Shown here: one piece after another, positions 43,984-52,902 of the stretch
Layout: each line of letters begins with the position of its first letter
How positions within the stretch are numbered: position 1 is the first letter of the stretch
Assembly (NCBI GenBank): GCA_964617825.1
Contig: CAZTWL010000010.1
Span: 48,437-112,436, forward strand
Direction of reading: 5' to 3'
DNA: 64,000 nucleotides
Origin: VSJD01 sp964617825
GTDB lineage: Bacteria > Verrucomicrobiota > Kiritimatiellia > JAAZAB01
Translations under genes and position numbers: made by a program
Notes under the pieces: model-generated
What the model was told of the DNA's origin: nothing
Seen by the model: only the letters and a program-made list of their open reading frames with translations
The model's database searches: none

Positions 43984-45036
43984 TCAGTCCACGTTTATCG
44001 GCAGCGATATTTTTTCGTTTCGCTTATAGCTTTCCTCGATGGCCTCGGCAAGCTCCGCCACCCGCCACGCGTCCTCCATGTTCGCCTTCATCGGCTCGCC
44101 CGAACGTACGCAACGCAGAAAATCCGTCATTATCTCGGTTTCGGGAATGCACAGGCCGAAATTCTGCTCGTCCGGCCCAACGAACTTGCGGTATGTGCTA
44201 TTGTCGCTTTCGCGCTGCCATGCGTATTGGGGATGGTGGTAAACCTGGAATGCGCATGCGTCGTCAAACTGCAGCGAGTAGTTTTCCGCGTGCAACACAT
44301 GCGGTCCGCCCGAGTTCCACGCCATGCTGGAATAGTGGAACGAGCCAATCATGCCGTTTTCAAACTCGATGGACGATATGACCTCGTCGGGACTGGGGTA
44401 TATCCTGTCCACTAACTTCAATCCGCGGGAGAACACGCTCTTCGGCCTGCCCGCCAGAAGAATCATGCAATCCAGCGCGTGACAGCAGTGGAACGGAATC
44501 TGCGAGAGTTTCAAGCGGAAATTGTTCGGATCGTTCTTGAGGCAGCTTATCATTTCGGTCTCACCCGCGTGGAACCACCGGGTGGCGATGCTGAAAAGCT
44601 TGCCCGGATCGTTTTCGGCGAGGAATCTTCTTGCCGCCTTCTGGCAAGGAAGGTAACGGCGCATGAACCCGACATGCACCTGGACTTTCTTTTCCCTCGC
44701 CTTCTTCATCATGCAATACGCCTCGCGCGCCTGAAGGGAAACCGGCTTCTCGATAAAGAACGGCTTGCCGGCCGCCAGCGTCTCGTAGAAAGCCTTCGGA
44801 TGCGCGAACGGGTCGAGGCTTATCAGAAACGCGTCTGCGTTCTTGCAGGAGACCAATTCCGCCGACGACGAGCAGGGCTTGCCGCCATATTTTGCGCAAA
44901 GGGCATCCACGGCTTCTTTTCTCACGTCGTAAGCGGCGACAACCTCGTACTCCCCCTCGCCTCTTATGGAGTCCAGAAGCGCCTTTGTTCTGTTTCCGCA
45001 GCCGTACAATCCGAGCCTGATCGCTTTTTTGCTCAT
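43984..45036 (-). CDS. Gfo/Idh/MocA-family NAD(P)-dependent oxidoreductase
   Basis: The 350-residue protein starts with the Rossmann motif LGLYGCGNRTKALL (GxGxx-like), then LISLDPFAHPKAFYETLAAG and the family EKP motif FFIEKPVSL. The C-terminal alpha/beta domain carries FHCCHALDCMILLAG with the likely catalytic His. It is predicted to oxidise or reduce a sugar or sugar acid with NAD(P). An AGGAA box lies 5-6 nt upstream of the ATG at 45036. It follows the TIM-barrel gene by 69 nt. Confidence 0.88.
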   Translation of the reverse strand: MSKKAIRLGLYGCGNRTKALLDSIRGEGEYEVVAAYDVRKEAVDALCAKYGGKPCSSSAELVSCKNADAFLISLDPFAHPKAFYETLAAGKPFFIEKPVSLQAREAYCMMKKAREKKVQVHVGFMRRYLPCQKAARRFLAENDPGKLFSIATRWFHAGETEMISCLKNDPNNFRLKLSQIPFHCCHALDCMILLAGRPKSVFSRGLKLVDRIYPSPDEVISSIEFENGMIGSFHYSSMAWNSGGPHVLHAENYSLQFDDACAFQVYHHPQYAWQRESDNSTYRKFVGPDEQNFGLCIPETEIMTDFLRCVRSGEPMKANMEDAWRVAELAEAIEESYKRNEKISLPINVD

Positions 45037-45105
45037 GATAATTCCTTTGCTGTTTTCCGTGTGTTATTTTTTTCCATCCGCGCGGGGAACAGGCTGACCT
45101 TGAAT

Positions 45106-45918
45106 TCATTTTTCCAGCGCCGCTCGCATCGCGCTTTTTAGAATCTTCACCGAGTTCGGCAAAACTTTCTCGGGCGGGCCCGACAACTTGCGGCTTTCCA
45201 CCTCGACGAAGCCGGAATATCCTATGGCGTGCAACGCGGCGAAGGCGGCCTGAAAATTCATCGACCCTCTGCCAGGCTCGACCCGCGTATTGTCCGCCAC
45301 ATGGACATATTGCACCCATTTCCCCGCCGACAAAATCGCGGACGGAATATCCAGCTCCTCCATCTGCATGTGGAACAAATCGGCGGTCACCCCGATGTTC
45401 TCGTCCGCCATCTCCGCACACAAACGCGCTGCGTGTCCGAGCGTGTTCATGTATTCGGACTCGTACCTGTTGACCGGCTCCAGCAGAATTCTGACGCCCG
45501 ATTTCCTGGCCTCGCCCGCCAGGGGGGGCAGAAGCTCTTTCAGAAGTCGATCCTGCCTGTCCGCGTCCGCCAGGCGCGCGGGGTTATCCGCCGTCAAAAC
45601 GGGCGGCATGTTGAGGTTTGGAACGCCAAGCCCGGCGCAAATCTCAAAAAGTCGGCGCAGACTTTCCGCGCACTTCGACCTCGTTGCGGCGGACGGCGCG
45701 ACCAGCGAGCCCTCGAATCCCAGCGAAATCGCGGAGCACGGAACCGGGAGACTCCCGGCTTTCCCTCGAAGCTCGCCGAGCCATCCGCTCATGAACCTGC
45801 CGGGAAGAGCCACGGCGTCGAACCCAAAGCGGGCCGCGTTCTCGATTTTCTCTACGGATGAATTCCCCGGAAGAAGCTCCAGCCGACATGAAATTTTCAA
45901 GGCTTCATGTTTTTTCAT
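45106..45918 (-). CDS. Sugar phosphate isomerase/epimerase-like TIM-barrel protein
   Basis: The 270-residue protein is a xylose-isomerase-like TIM barrel. Metal-binding residues are suggested by RILLEPVNRYE (Glu), NIGVTADLFHMQMEE (Asp/His), YVHVADNTRVEPGRGSMNF and FVEVESRKL (Glu). Members isomerise or epimerise sugars or inositol derivatives. ATG 45918 (MKKHEALK) is chosen; a longer frame to 45981 would read through the terminator. It is the first gene of the operon with the Gfo/Idh/MocA and enolase-superfamily genes, a set typical for uncommon sugar or uronic acid use. Confidence 0.82.
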   Translation of the reverse strand: MKKHEALKISCRLELLPGNSSVEKIENAARFGFDAVALPGRFMSGWLGELRGKAGSLPVPCSAISLGFEGSLVAPSAATRSKCAESLRRLFEICAGLGVPNLNMPPVLTADNPARLADADRQDRLLKELLPPLAGEARKSGVRILLEPVNRYESEYMNTLGHAARLCAEMADENIGVTADLFHMQMEELDIPSAILSAGKWVQYVHVADNTRVEPGRGSMNFQAAFAALHAIGYSGFVEVESRKLSGPPEKVLPNSVKILKSAMRAALEK

Positions 45919-45964
45919 AATCCCGCCTTGTCCATCCACAAGCACGGCTGTCATCTCGTTCCAT

Positions 45965-45998
45965 AAAAAAGGCCGCCCCAAAGAGCGGCCTTTTTTTT
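45965..45998. terminator. Bidirectional intrinsic terminator
   Basis: GGCCGC (45971-45976) and GCGGCC (45985-45990) form a stem with an 8-nt loop, flanked by A6 (45965-45970) and T8 (45991-45998). On the minus strand it ends the OmpA transcript; it could also serve a plus-strand transcript. Confidence 0.9.
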
Positions 45999-46032
45999 AA
46001 TCTAACAACCTTACGGCCCACAGACATTATGG

Positions 46033-47412
46033 TCAGGGCTTGGCAGTAGCCGCCGGAGCGGGAGCGGCAGGCACCGTCACCGCCTCCGGGGCAGCAATCG
46101 CCGCCGGCTTGGCCGGCAGGGCATCGGGCAATTCGGCGCCCTTGCGGATATAAACTTCCACGCGCCGATTTTTCTCGTTACCGTTGATTGGATCGTTCAG
46201 CGCCATGGGCCGGGTAAAACCGTAGCCGACCGGAGTCATGCGTTCCAGCGCAACGCCGAAACGCTCGTTCAGGTAATTACGCACCGCCTGAGCCCGGCGT
46301 TCGGAGAGCGCCATGTTATGCTTAAAGTTGGAGGTCTTGCGCTTGTCGGCATGGCCCTCAATGCGCGCCGTGGCCTTGGGATCGCGGGCCAGCACTTTGC
46401 CGATCTTGTTCAGGTCGCTAAAATATTCGCTGCGGATAATGGCCTTATCGGTCTCGAACTCGATGTGCAAGGTGAAGAGCAGGAGGTCATCCGAAGGATC
46501 CAGCGGGTTGGTTCCATCTTCGATAACTTCATGGCCATCGGCCACGCCACCCTTGTCGGTATCACGCTCAAGCGGACTGGTCTTGTATTTATAAACCTCG
46601 TCGCCATCTTTCAATGCATCATAGTCGGTATCCGGATTCAGCGGATCGGTTTTATAAACCTTCACTTCCTCGCCATCGGTCAGGCCATCGCCATCCGTAT
46701 CCGGATTCTTGGGATCGGTGCCGAGTTGAAGTTCTTCCTGGTCGGTCAGGCCATCGCCATCGGTATCAAGCGCACCGCCGGCAACTATATATTTTGCAGG
46801 CACGCGCGCGCCCCACTTCCAGTTGACGCCCAAGCTGGGCATGAAATCGAATTCCTGCTTGTCGAAGGTCATCAGGCCGATAATATCGGCGACCACCGCC
46901 CATTCCGGATTGAAGTGATAGGCCAGCCCGACGCCGTAACGCAAAGTGACATCGGTCCGCTGACGGAATTGACGTTCCTTGCTGTAGTAGAGGCAACCCA
47001 AGCCTCCCACCAGGTAAGGATCGAAATGCCGGTTGTCGGCCACGTTGATGTGCAGGAGCGCATCGGCCGAAAGTCCGGCGGCCCAACAGCTCTCGCCATC
47101 AAGGCCCGGGCGCGCCACCGGTACGCCCGACTCATAGTCATACACATCATTGCGTTTGAGATAAGGCAGAATATCCAAGCCGCCTTCAAACGACCATAAC
47201 TGGGAATAATCATATCCCAGGCGGATCGAGCCGAAGCCGCCATTCAAAGTGGCCTCATCGCCCTCGTAGCGCATATACCCGCCATGCAATCCGATATACC
47301 ACGGGGGAATATCTTCTGCCGCAGAAGTGGTCTGGCTGAAGGCCGAGGCGGCTGTCAGCATGCCGATCGCTCCCACCATCATTATGCCGACATTATAACG
47401 AAATTTTTTCAT
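46033..47412 (-). CDS. OmpA-family outer-membrane protein with Ca-type repeats
   Basis: The 459-residue protein has a signal peptide (MKKFRYNVGIMMVGAIGML, cleavage after about residue 26), a beta-barrel (about 30-205, GLHGGYMRYEGDEA and similar), thrombospondin-3-like repeats (about 210-305, DTDGDGLTD units), a peptidoglycan-binding OmpA C-terminal domain (about 310-425, IEGHADKRKT and NMALSERRAQAVRNYL), and an Ala/Pro-rich tail. It anchors the outer membrane to the cell wall. An AGGAG box lies 9 nt upstream of the ATG. It shares the repeat type with the giant protein. Confidence 0.93.
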   Translation of the reverse strand: MKKFRYNVGIMMVGAIGMLTAASAFSQTTSAAEDIPPWYIGLHGGYMRYEGDEATLNGGFGSIRLGYDYSQLWSFEGGLDILPYLKRNDVYDYESGVPVARPGLDGESCWAAGLSADALLHINVADNRHFDPYLVGGLGCLYYSKERQFRQRTDVTLRYGVGLAYHFNPEWAVVADIIGLMTFDKQEFDFMPSLGVNWKWGARVPAKYIVAGGALDTDGDGLTDQEELQLGTDPKNPDTDGDGLTDGEEVKVYKTDPLNPDTDYDALKDGDEVYKYKTSPLERDTDKGGVADGHEVIEDGTNPLDPSDDLLLFTLHIEFETDKAIIRSEYFSDLNKIGKVLARDPKATARIEGHADKRKTSNFKHNMALSERRAQAVRNYLNERFGVALERMTPVGYGFTRPMALNDPINGNEKNRRVEVYIRKGAELPDALPAKPAAIAAPEAVTVPAAPAPAATAKP

Positions 47413-47456
47413 GCGCCTTTTCTCCTGATGAAATGGTTGACTGTGATAACGACGAA

Positions 47457-47485
47457 ATTAAAATCTAATCTCCGCTAGAATGCAA
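47457..47485 (-). promoter_or_regulatory. Promoter for the OmpA gene
   Basis: On the minus strand TTGCAT (47480-47485) and TTTAAT (47457-47462) are separated by 17 nt. Start near 47450, about 38 nt before the ATG at 47412. Read by eye. Confidence 0.55.
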
Positions 47486-47503
47486 TAAAATAATGCGCGA
47501 AAT

Positions 47504-48400
47504 TCAAGAGACAGACGCCGTTCCGGCCGCCTTTGCTTCCTCCAAAGGCTGGGTGCGCCAGCGCCGGTGCAGCCAGATCCACTGTTCAGGATGAGCCCGC
47601 ACGAATTGCTCGATGATGGTCGTGTAAGTCTGCGTCGCTTGCCGAATGGCCTCTTTGTCCATGCTTGCCGGCGGCGGCAAGGGATCGAAAACGCAAACCC
47701 GGTGCCGCCCATCCGGTTCACGCAGCATAAAAACTGGCAACACCGGAGCGCCGGTTTGCGCGCTCAGCATGGCCAAACCGGGCGAGGTGCAAGCCGGCCG
47801 GCCGAAGTAATCCACGAAAATTCCGCGGTTGCGCTTCATGTTCTGGTCCAGGATAAAACCCAGAATCCCGTTGGCCTTCAAGGCCTCGCGGCAATAGCGG
47901 TACGAATTGCGCGCCGGCAGCATCTTGATGCCGAATTTACCCCGCGTCTCGACCCACCAGTCGTTCAGCCATTTGGGCTTCAACGCCTTCGTAATCACCG
48001 TCAGCGGCGCGCCTTTGATCGCCGCCATCATCGCCAGCAGCTCGAAGTTGCCGACGTGCGCCGTCAGCACGATAAGCCCGCGGCCCCGGCTCAGGATCTG
48101 CATGCCCTTTTCGAACCCGGAGAAATCGACTTCTTTGTCCAGGGCGGCCAAATCCATGTGGCCGGTGCGCAGTCCTTCGATCAGAAATACGCCCAGGTGC
48201 CGGTACATGCCGTCGGCCACATGACGTACTTCCTCGATCGATTTTTCGGGAAAGCAGCGCTGCAGTGCGGACTGCACTTCCACGCGGCGGAACCGCATGA
48301 CCGAACCCAGCATCCATCCCAGGGCGCCACCCACACGCCGGGCATGGGAAGTCGACAGGCGCGAAGCTAACCAGGACAGGGCACAAATGATGCAAATCAT
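47504..48400 (-). CDS. Lipid A-type acyltransferase (LpxL/HtrB family)
   Basis: The 298-residue protein starts with a hydrophobic anchor (MICIICALSWLASRL) and contains the acyltransferase motif LTAHVGNFELLAMMAA (HxxxxE, here H-VGNF-E), followed by LDQNMKRNRGIFVDYFGRPA and PEQWIWLHRRWR. It transfers an acyl chain onto the lipid A precursor at the inner membrane, supporting a Gram-negative envelope. ATG 48400 is preferred; an upstream start at 48472 would add residues encoded by the repeat-like words at 48405-48445. It is 91 nt upstream of the OmpA start. Confidence 0.88.
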   Translation of the reverse strand: MICIICALSWLASRLSTSHARRVGGALGWMLGSVMRFRRVEVQSALQRCFPEKSIEEVRHVADGMYRHLGVFLIEGLRTGHMDLAALDKEVDFSGFEKGMQILSRGRGLIVLTAHVGNFELLAMMAAIKGAPLTVITKALKPKWLNDWWVETRGKFGIKMLPARNSYRYCREALKANGILGFILDQNMKRNRGIFVDYFGRPACTSPGLAMLSAQTGAPVLPVFMLREPDGRHRVCVFDPLPPPASMDKEAIRQATQTYTTIIEQFVRAHPEQWIWLHRRWRTQPLEEAKAAGTASVS

Positions 48401-48401
48401 A

Positions 48402-48447
48402 ATGAATCCAGAAAGCGGAGGCCAGAAACCGGAAATTGACGACGGCA
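48402..48447. repeat. Short-word repeat before the acyltransferase gene
   Basis: The tract has CCAGAAAGCGGAGGCCAGAA and ACCGGAAATTGACGACGG, words related to the dispersed repeat. It lies in the 5' region of the acyltransferase gene. Confidence 0.4.
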
Positions 48448-48636
48448 TCGCGGAAGCCAAGCGAGCACCCATTGTCGGGAAACCGACAAAATCACTTCGA
48501 TCTCCTAAAGATGGTTAGGTCCGCACCCCAAAGGAATCTATCGCAAATTTTATTTTTTCGTGTTATTTCGCCCGAATTGCGGGGAATATCCCGGCTTCTT
48601 TGCTTGTTTTTCACAACGTTTTCGAATGGCTGACAA

Positions 48637-51158
48637 CTAATTCTTGGCGCCTTCCGCCTGACCACCGGTCGCAGACTTCTTGCTTGTTTTTTCCGCATTG
48701 CGCTCTTCCGCCGCAGCAGGTGTCTTCGCGGGAACAAATACCAGCTTATCCCCCTCGCAGCGGACTTCGACGCTTTGCGTATTACCCAAACGTCCGGCAA
48801 GGATGTCCTCGGCCAGCGGGTCCTGCACATATTTTTCGATCGCCCGGCGCAGAGGCCGCGCCCCATAAGTGGCGTCAAACCCTTTCTCGATCAAAAACGC
48901 TTTCGCTTCCGGGCTTAATTGGATGGCGATATGCTTCGCCGACATGCGCGCGCGAACCTGATTTAACTCCAGATCCAGGATCGACCCCACGTCGTCACGG
49001 GTCAATTGTCGGAAAACGATCACGTCGTCCATGCGGTTAAAAAGCTCCGGTTTGAACACGCGTTTGGCTTCATCGAGCATCTGGTTCTTCAGGCCCTCCG
49101 CATTGGCAATGGCCGCGCTGCTCCCGAACCCCAGCCCGCCCGTGCCTTTGGCAAACTTGGAGCCCAGATTGGAAGTCATGATTACAACCGTGTTCCGGAA
49201 ACTGACGCGCCGGCCCAGGCTGTCGGTCAACATGCCTTCCTCAAGGATCTGAAGCAGGATATCCATGACTTCCGGGTGGGCCTTTTCGATTTCATCGAAC
49301 AGGACCACGGAATATGGCTTGCGCCGGACTTTTTCGGTCAGCTGCCCGCCCTCCTCGTGGCCAACATATCCGGGCGGTGAACCGACCATGCGGGAGACCA
49401 TGAACTTGTCCATGTATTCGGACATGTCGAGCTGGATCAGAGCATCGCGATCGTTAAACATATATTCGGCCAAGACCTTGGCCAGCAGGGTCTTGCCCAC
49501 ACCCGTGGGACCGAGAAAAATGAACGAACCGATCGGGCGGCGGGGATCCTTCAAGTCGGCGCGCGAACGGCGCAGGGCCCGCGAAATGGCGGCCACCGCT
49601 TCGGCCTGGCCGACGATGGATTTGGTCAGCTCTTTTTCCATGTTCAGGAGGCGGCTGGTCTCATTCTCGTCCAGGCGCGCCAGCGGCACGCCGGTCCAGC
49701 GGGAGATGACCGCCATGATTTCGGGCTCCTTCAAGGCCAGGACTTTCTTTTCCTGGCTCTTGCGCCACCGGGCAATCGCCTTGTCGAATTTTTCGCGTTC
49801 CACGCGCTCCTGGTCGCGCCAATTGGCGGCTTCCTCAAATTTCTGCGCCCGGATGGTTTCCTCCTTGTGCTGCTTGAGGTCGGCAATTTTCTTTTCCGCC
49901 TTCTTCAGGTTCGGCGGTCGGGTCATCAGCGCAATATGAACCTTGGCCCCGGCCTCATCGAGCACATCGATGGCTTTGTCGGGCAGGAAGCGTCCGGTAA
50001 TGTAGCGATCGGAAAGCCGGGCGGCGGCTTCCAGGGCGGCATCAGTAAATTGGACCTTGTGGTGCGCTTCATACCGCGGCCGCAGGCCCTTGAGAATCTG
50101 GATGGTCTCGTCCACGGTAGGCTCGTCCACGATAATCGTCTGGAAGCGCCGTTCCAGGGCAGAGTCCTTCTCTATGGACTTGCGATATTCGCTAAGGGTC
50201 GTGGCGCCAATGCATTGCAGTTCGCCGCGGGATAGCGCCGGCTTGATGATATTGGAGGCATCCATGGATNNNNNNNNNNCTCATCCATAAAAAGAATCAC
50301 GTTTTTGGCACGGCGCATTTCATCCATCACCGCCTTGATCCGTTCCTCGAACTGGCCACGGTACTTGGTGCCCGCCACCATGAGCGCCATGTCAAGCACA
50401 ACAACATCCTTGCCGACCAGCAGTTCGGGCACATCGCCGCTGACAATCATCTGGGCCAAGCCCTCAACGATGGCGGTTTTACCAACCCCCGCCTCGCCCA
50501 GCAGGACGGGATTGTTTTTCGTGCGCCGGCAGAGAATCTGGATAACGCGTTTTGTTTCCTCGGATCGTCCGATCACCGGGTCCAATTTTCCCTGGCGGGC
50601 CAATTCCGTCAGATTCCGCCCAAACGCGTTCAGGGCCGGGGTCTTGACCGGCTGCGCCTTGGCGCCGGGCGCGGCGCCCGGCACAGGTTGGGCCGGAGCG
50701 GGCGACTCCGGTTCCTGATCGAAATTGGGATCCAATTCCTTCAGCACCTCGAGCCGCGCCCGTTCGATATCGATATTCAGGTTTTTCAGGACGCGCGCAG
50801 CGACACCTTCCTCTTCGCGCAGGAGGCCCAGCAGGATGTGTTCCGTGCCGACGTAACCATGGTTAAGCGCCTGGGCTTCCACCTTGGCCAGGGCCAGCAC
50901 TTTCTTGGCTCGCGGCGTCATGGGCAGGGCGCCGAGCGTCTGAGTTTCCGGCCCCTGGCCGACCGCCTTCTCGACCTCGAGCCGCAGGATATCGAGATCC
51001 ACCCCCATTTTTTCAAGCACCGTGACCGCCACCCCCTCCCCAAGCGCAATCAGGCTGAGCAGGAGATGCTCGGTGCCGATATACTGGTGATTAAAGCGCT
51101 CCGCTTCCTTGCGCGCCAACTGGATTACCTGTTGGGCGCGCGGCGTAAATTCATTCAT
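48637..51158 (-). CDS. clpC: ATP-dependent Clp protease ATP-binding subunit ClpC, broken by assembly gap
   Basis: The two halves, 51158-50280 and 50269-48637, form one ClpC-type AAA+ unfoldase. The N-terminal half begins MNEFTPRAQQVIQLARKEAE (Clp_N repeats), then the first AAA domain with GEAGVGKTAIVEGLA and Walker B VILFMDE. The second half resumes with MDASNIIKPALSRGELQ, has a UvrB/C-type motif (AQKFEEAANWRDQE), then a second AAA domain with GPTGVGKTLLAKVLAEYMF and the end FDATYGARPLRRAIEKYVQ. ClpC with ClpP degrades proteins, including those marked by McsB phosphoarginine. A GGGGAA box precedes the start. The gap removes about 35 nt of expected sequence (12 residues after MDE), so the gene is probably intact in the cell. 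Confidence 0.95.
50270..50279. other. Assembly gap of 10 Ns
   Basis: A run of 10 Ns inside clpC. Comparison with the invariant ClpC segment between MDE and SMDASN implies about 35 missing bases, so the run is a placeholder of arbitrary length and produces an artificial frameshift. Confidence 0.98.
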
Positions 51159-51255
51159 ATTTTTTCCCCTTTGCCCGGGCGGCACCCGGTTCGCTCGCTG
51201 CACGGCCGGAAACACAAATCCATCGGCAGCCGGCGGCCCGCCCCGGCAAACTCGC

Positions 51256-52314
51256 TCAGCGCTTCCCAGCGGTCAAGCGGGCCCGAATCAAGCGGGCGCG
51301 GGCCAGGTCGCGTTTCTCGGCGCCAATGATTTTGCCTTCCACCTTCTGCAGGTGTCCCGGTTGAATTAACAGAAACAACTCGTCGATCATGGACGCGGAC
51401 CACTCCTGCAAGAGCCCCAGTTCGATGCCCAATCGCAGGGCGGAAAGCATATCCAGCGTCTCCTTGGAGTTCAAGAGGCAGGCATGGGTTAAAATTCCGC
51501 AAGCCCGCCCGACATGATCCCGCAACGAAATTTCCTTTTGCTGGAGGAGCCGTTCCTTGGCATGCTTTTCATGCTCCTCGATTTCCATGACAATTTGTTC
51601 CAGCCGGTTGATGATGGTATCCTCGGTTTCACCGAGGGTGGTTTGGTTGGAAATCTGGAACATATTTCCGGCCGCATCCGTGCCTTCACCCCACAAACCG
51701 CGCACCGCCAGGCCGATCTTGTTGACGCCCTTGATAATCGGATTGATCTCGTTCATCAGCACCAGGCCGGGAAGGTGCAGCATGACGCTTGCGCGCATAC
51801 CGGTGCCGACGTTGGTCGGGCAGGCCGTCAGGTACCCCAACCGCGAAGAAAAGGCATAGTGTACCTGTTGCTCCAGATCGGTATCGATGGCATCGATCGT
51901 ATGCCACAGCCCGCGCAAGCTCAACCCGGGCGACATGGCCTGCATGCGGATGTGATCCTCCTCGTTGACCATGACCGCCACCGTTTCATCGGCCTTGAAT
52001 ACCAGTCCGCTGCCCCGCCCTTTTTCCGCCAGGTCGCGGCTGATGAGGTGCCGCTCGATCAGGATTTCCTTGTCCACCCGGCTCAAGCCGTTCATTTCCA
52101 GCGCAAGCGGCGCCGCGCAGCCCGGCAGAGATTCAAGAATCGGACGCAGAGTCTGCCAGAGACCGACGGACTCCTCCTCGCCGGCCCAGCCCGGGAAGGC
52201 GACGCCTTCCAGGTTGCGGGCCAGCCGCACCCGGCTGCTGACCATGACGCCCGAGGGGGCGCCGACCTTCAGCCAGGCGCTGGGATTCTTGAGTAATTCA
52301 TCCACGACTTTCAT
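51256..52314 (-). CDS. mcsB: Protein arginine kinase McsB
   Basis: The 352-residue protein has the phosphagen-kinase-type catalytic domain: SSRVRLARNLEG (ATP-binding Arg set), VMVNEEDHIRMQ, and TACPTNVGTGMRASVMLHLP (active-site Cys region). The C-terminal part carries RDLARA (in KRDLARARLIRA), the RDxxRA motif that in McsB binds phosphoarginine allosterically. McsB phosphorylates arginines and marks proteins for ClpCP. It overlaps mcsA by 4 nt (ATGA) and is followed 97 bp later by clpC. Confidence 0.95.
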   Translation of the reverse strand: MKVVDELLKNPSAWLKVGAPSGVMVSSRVRLARNLEGVAFPGWAGEEESVGLWQTLRPILESLPGCAAPLALEMNGLSRVDKEILIERHLISRDLAEKGRGSGLVFKADETVAVMVNEEDHIRMQAMSPGLSLRGLWHTIDAIDTDLEQQVHYAFSSRLGYLTACPTNVGTGMRASVMLHLPGLVLMNEINPIIKGVNKIGLAVRGLWGEGTDAAGNMFQISNQTTLGETEDTIINRLEQIVMEIEEHEKHAKERLLQQKEISLRDHVGRACGILTHACLLNSKETLDMLSALRLGIELGLLQEWSASMIDELFLLIQPGHLQKVEGKIIGAEKRDLARARLIRARLTAGKR

Positions 52315-52847
52315 TCTTTTTCCTTGGGCGCCCGCGAACGCGCCGCAGGGGGCTTGTCCACAAGCTGCCTGATCTGATCACGCAGGCTGGCCGCCTCCTC
52401 ATACTGCTCGGCGGCAATTGCCGCTTCCAATTTCTGGCGCAGAATGGCCGGAGACGGGGGCAATACGGCTTTGAGCGCATCCTGCCGGGGCTTGATATGC
52501 GTCGGCACTTTGCCCACATGTTGATTACCCTTGTGCATGGCGGCCAACAACGGTTTTAATTCGTCGGCAAACGTTTCGTAACAAGCCTGGCAGCCCAAAC
52601 GCGACGTTTTCTTAAAGTCCGCAATCCGCATGTGGCAAAGCGGACAGGCCACATCCCGTTCCTTAGCTTCAGGCTCTTTCTGCGCCCCCAGGCCGAGCAT
52701 AATATCCGAAAAGGCCGCCGGATTATTGACGTCCAACCCCTTGTCTGCGGCACAGGCCTCGCAGAGGTGCATTTTTTTGACGGCATCGTTCACCATCTCC
52801 GTCCAGTGAACAGTGGCCATCTTCTTGCCGCATACTTCGCACATCAT
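52311..52847 (-). CDS. mcsA: McsA-like activator with zinc fingers and UvrB/C motif
   Basis: The 178-residue protein has two zinc-binding Cys pairs sets (MCEVCGKK with HLCEACAADKG; CPLCHMRIADF with CQACYETF) and a C-terminal UvrB/UvrC-type motif (LEAAIAAEQYEEAASLRDQI). McsA activates McsB and helps ClpC. ATG 52847 (MMCEVCGKK) is preferred over a TTG at 52865. It precedes mcsB with a 4-nt overlap and follows ilvE by about 55 bp. No ctsR repressor gene is in this cluster, unlike Firmicutes. Confidence 0.92.
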   Translation of the reverse strand: MMCEVCGKKMATVHWTEMVNDAVKKMHLCEACAADKGLDVNNPAAFSDIMLGLGAQKEPEAKERDVACPLCHMRIADFKKTSRLGCQACYETFADELKPLLAAMHKGNQHVGKVPTHIKPRQDALKAVLPPSPAILRQKLEAAIAAEQYEEAASLRDQIRQLVDKPPAARSRAPKEKE

Positions 52848-52902
52848 AGGCAACCGTATTTTCAATTAACGATTAAGCGATCTCTTGCGATCAATCGGCG
52901 AA

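Noticed and set aside
50172..50280. clpC as a pseudogene with frameshift
   Set aside because: The frameshift falls exactly at a run of Ns, and the missing residues agree with a short unsequenced stretch.
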